A stretch of DNA of 64,000 nucleotides from Cupriavidus necator A5-1 (GTDB taxonomy: Bacteria; Pseudomonadota; Gammaproteobacteria; Burkholderiales; Burkholderiaceae): assembly GCF_000744095.1 (NCBI RefSeq), contig NZ_JQLI01000001.1:2170001-2234000 (forward strand), read 5' to 3'. The translations under genes and the position numbers were made by a program. Every line of letters starts with the position of its first letter. The stretch's first letter is position 1. Below the pieces are notes generated by a model that saw only the letters and a list, made by a program, of their open reading frames with translations, was not told the DNA's origin and did not search any database. Below, piece after piece: positions 63,042 to 64,000 of the stretch.

Positions 63042-63557
63042 TCAGGCCTGCGCGCGCAACAGCTTGCGCAACCCCTGATAGACCGCCTCGCGCTCTTCCG
63101 GCGAAAGCTGCCGGATCACCTGCGCCTGCCCCCGCCGCGCCAGCGGCATCACCTGGTCGTGCAGCGCGGCGCCGGCTTCCGTAATCGCGCAAATCAGCTT
63201 CTTGCGCGGCGTGTTGCCTGTCGAGGTCAGGTGCACCAGCCCGCGCTCTTCCAGCAGCCGCAGCGTGCGGCTTACCAGCGCCTTGTCCGAGGTTGATTGC
63301 TCCACCAGCTCCGCAAAGGGCAGTTCGCGCGCGTGCGCCAGCAACGCCAGGATGCGCCACTCCGGCACGGTCAGCCCGAACTGCTCGGCATAAGGCTTGG
63401 TCACCGTGCTGCGCAGCGCGGTGACCAGCTGGCTCAGCATCGTGGTCAGGAAGTTGTCGACGGTCAGGCCGCTGCCGGCCTCGTCGAGGTCGGTCCAGGG
63501 GCTGGCAGGGGTGTCTGGCGCGGGCTGGCCCTTCGCGGGGGCGGCGTCACGGGGCAT
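63042..63557 (-). CDS. MarR-family regulator
   Basis: 171 residues. Winged helix with LTVPEWRILALLAHARELPFAELVEQSTSDKALVSRTLRLLEERGLVHLTSTGNTPRKKL and a C-terminal dimerisation helix (LSPEEREAVYQGLRKLL). The first 30 residues are Pro/Ala-rich. Divergent from the truncated receptor gene at the right edge, with inverted repeats in between, so it may repress that gene and itself. Confidence 0.92.
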   Translation of the reverse strand: MPRDAAPAKGQPAPDTPASPWTDLDEAGSGLTVDNFLTTMLSQLVTALRSTVTKPYAEQFGLTVPEWRILALLAHARELPFAELVEQSTSDKALVSRTLRLLEERGLVHLTSTGNTPRKKLICAITEAGAALHDQVMPLARRGQAQVIRQLSPEEREAVYQGLRKLLRAQA

Positions 63558-63695
63558 GCGGTCCTCTTGTTCGAATCTGTCGGCAATGGAGTGTCAGGGC
63601 CGATTGGCGGGCCAGATTGTCTCACATGAGGCATCCAACTCCGCTGGGTCTGTCGCTATCGCTACCTGCAAAAAAAACGTCAATATCGGTGGATG

Positions 63696-63729
63696 TCAAC
63701 TAGGGTTTAACGTAAGTTGAGTTGTCAAC
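63696..63729. promoter_or_regulatory. inverted repeats, candidate MarR operator
   Basis: TCAACT and its complement AGTTGA 13 bases apart, directly followed by GTTG-T-CAAC. MarR proteins bind such short palindromes between divergent genes. Confidence 0.4.
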
Positions 63730-63751
63730 AACAGCGACCTAGCATGTGTAT

Positions 63752-63786
63752 GTTCCTGATGTGAATGTGAGTTTCACTAATAAAAC
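63752..63786 (+). promoter_or_regulatory. composite 35-bp operator candidate, edge Bug gene
   Basis: GTTC-N7-GAAT-N4-GTTT-N8-AAAC, centre CACTAATA, ending 91 bp before the ATG. Same layout and orientation to the gene as the three sites at 43-44.6 kb. Confidence 0.55.
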
Positions 63787-63877
63787 AACCGAAGTGTTGT
63801 GACCCCCAAGCCAACCCTGTTTCCGCCGTGCGCACAACAACCCAGTCCACACCGCGATGCCCCCACAGGAGCTGTTG

Positions 63878-64000
63878 ATGAGACAAGACCGCCCCCGCCG
63901 TATCTTCCTTGCCGCCACTGCCATGGCCGCCTTCGCGCTGGCCGCAGGCAGCCCGCTGGCAAGCGCCGCCTGGCCCGCCAAGACCGTGACCATGGTCGTC
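63878..64000 (+). CDS. Bug/TctC-family periplasmic receptor, 3' end cut by window
   Basis: Only the first 41 residues are inside the window. AGGAG lies 8 bases before the ATG. A signal peptide (RRIFLAATAMAAFALAAGSPLASA) leads into AWPAKTVTMVV, the usual start of a mature TctC-type receptor. The upstream 35-bp motif links it to the aromatic cluster 20 kb to the left. Confidence 0.8.
   Translation, partial: MRQDRPRRIFLAATAMAAFALAAGSPLASAAWPAKTVTMVV

Larger units (their letters stand above)
63558..63877 (+). other. divergent region, marR-type gene / Bug receptor
   Basis: 320 bp without a gene. It holds inverted repeats at 63696-63729 and the fourth copy of the 35-bp composite motif at 63752-63786, plus an AGGAG ribosome site before 63878. 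Confidence 0.55.

Overview
The window is high-GC DNA with the gene content and codon bias of a Burkholderiales beta-proteobacterium, most likely Cupriavidus (the Ralstonia eutropha/necator group). The pointers are six Bug/TctC periplasmic receptors in 64 kb, the prkA-yeaH-spoVR operon, a Gram-negative porin, many LysR/IclR/MarR/AraC-regulated CoA-dependent catabolic operons, and an aspartate dehydrogenase that I recall as near-identical to the enzyme studied from R. eutropha. The genus assignment is from memory, not from a search. I saw no rRNA, tRNA, CRISPR, insertion sequence or prophage gene.

Layout. 1-2.3 kb: end of an acyl-CoA catabolic operon (truncated SDR, class III CoA-transferase) and a small DUF6494 protein. 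2.4-16.2 kb: a complete type I secretion locus, with a short Cys-repeat reading frame, an ABC exporter with a C39-like domain, an HlyD adaptor, a 2789-residue RTX/VCBS protein and a TolC-type outer-membrane channel. The giant gene holds 16 in-phase repeats of exactly 342 bp with near-identical blocks. 16.2-23.6 kb: an AraC regulator divergent from a Bug / acyl-CoA synthetase / Bug / PaaG-like isomerase / acyl-CoA dehydrogenase operon. 24.0-29.0 kb: the prkA-yeaH-spoVR stress operon. 29.0-33.2 kb (minus): CoA-transferase, MaoC-like protein and two acyl-CoA dehydrogenases, divergent from a LysR gene. 34.2-38.2 kb (minus): an orphan LuxR-type regulator and a YbiO-like mechanosensitive channel. 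38.5-40.9 kb: SDR plus acyl-CoA ligase.

41.0-56.8 kb is the most distinctive part. A porin and a Bug receptor (minus strand) lie divergent from an alpha/beta hydrolase. These are followed by an operon encoding a small HTH-like protein, Rieske oxygenase, SDR, cupin, IclR regulator, SDR with an altered active site, ThDP enzyme, aspartate dehydrogenase, aldehyde dehydrogenase, extradiol-type dioxygenase, flavin/2Fe-2S reductase and an MFS transporter. Together this looks like import, hydrolysis, ring oxygenation, ring cleavage and side-chain oxidation of an unidentified aromatic compound. A 35-bp composite motif occurs upstream of the porin, the hydrolase, the oxygenase operon and the truncated Bug gene at the right edge, always oriented toward the gene; I propose it as the operator of the in-cluster IclR protein.

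56.9-63.0 kb (minus): a Fe(II)/2-oxoglutarate-type oxygenase, a PEP-mutase/isocitrate-lyase family lyase, two Bug receptors and a LigI-like amidohydrolase, divergent from a LysR gene. 63.0-64 kb: a MarR regulator and the truncated Bug gene.
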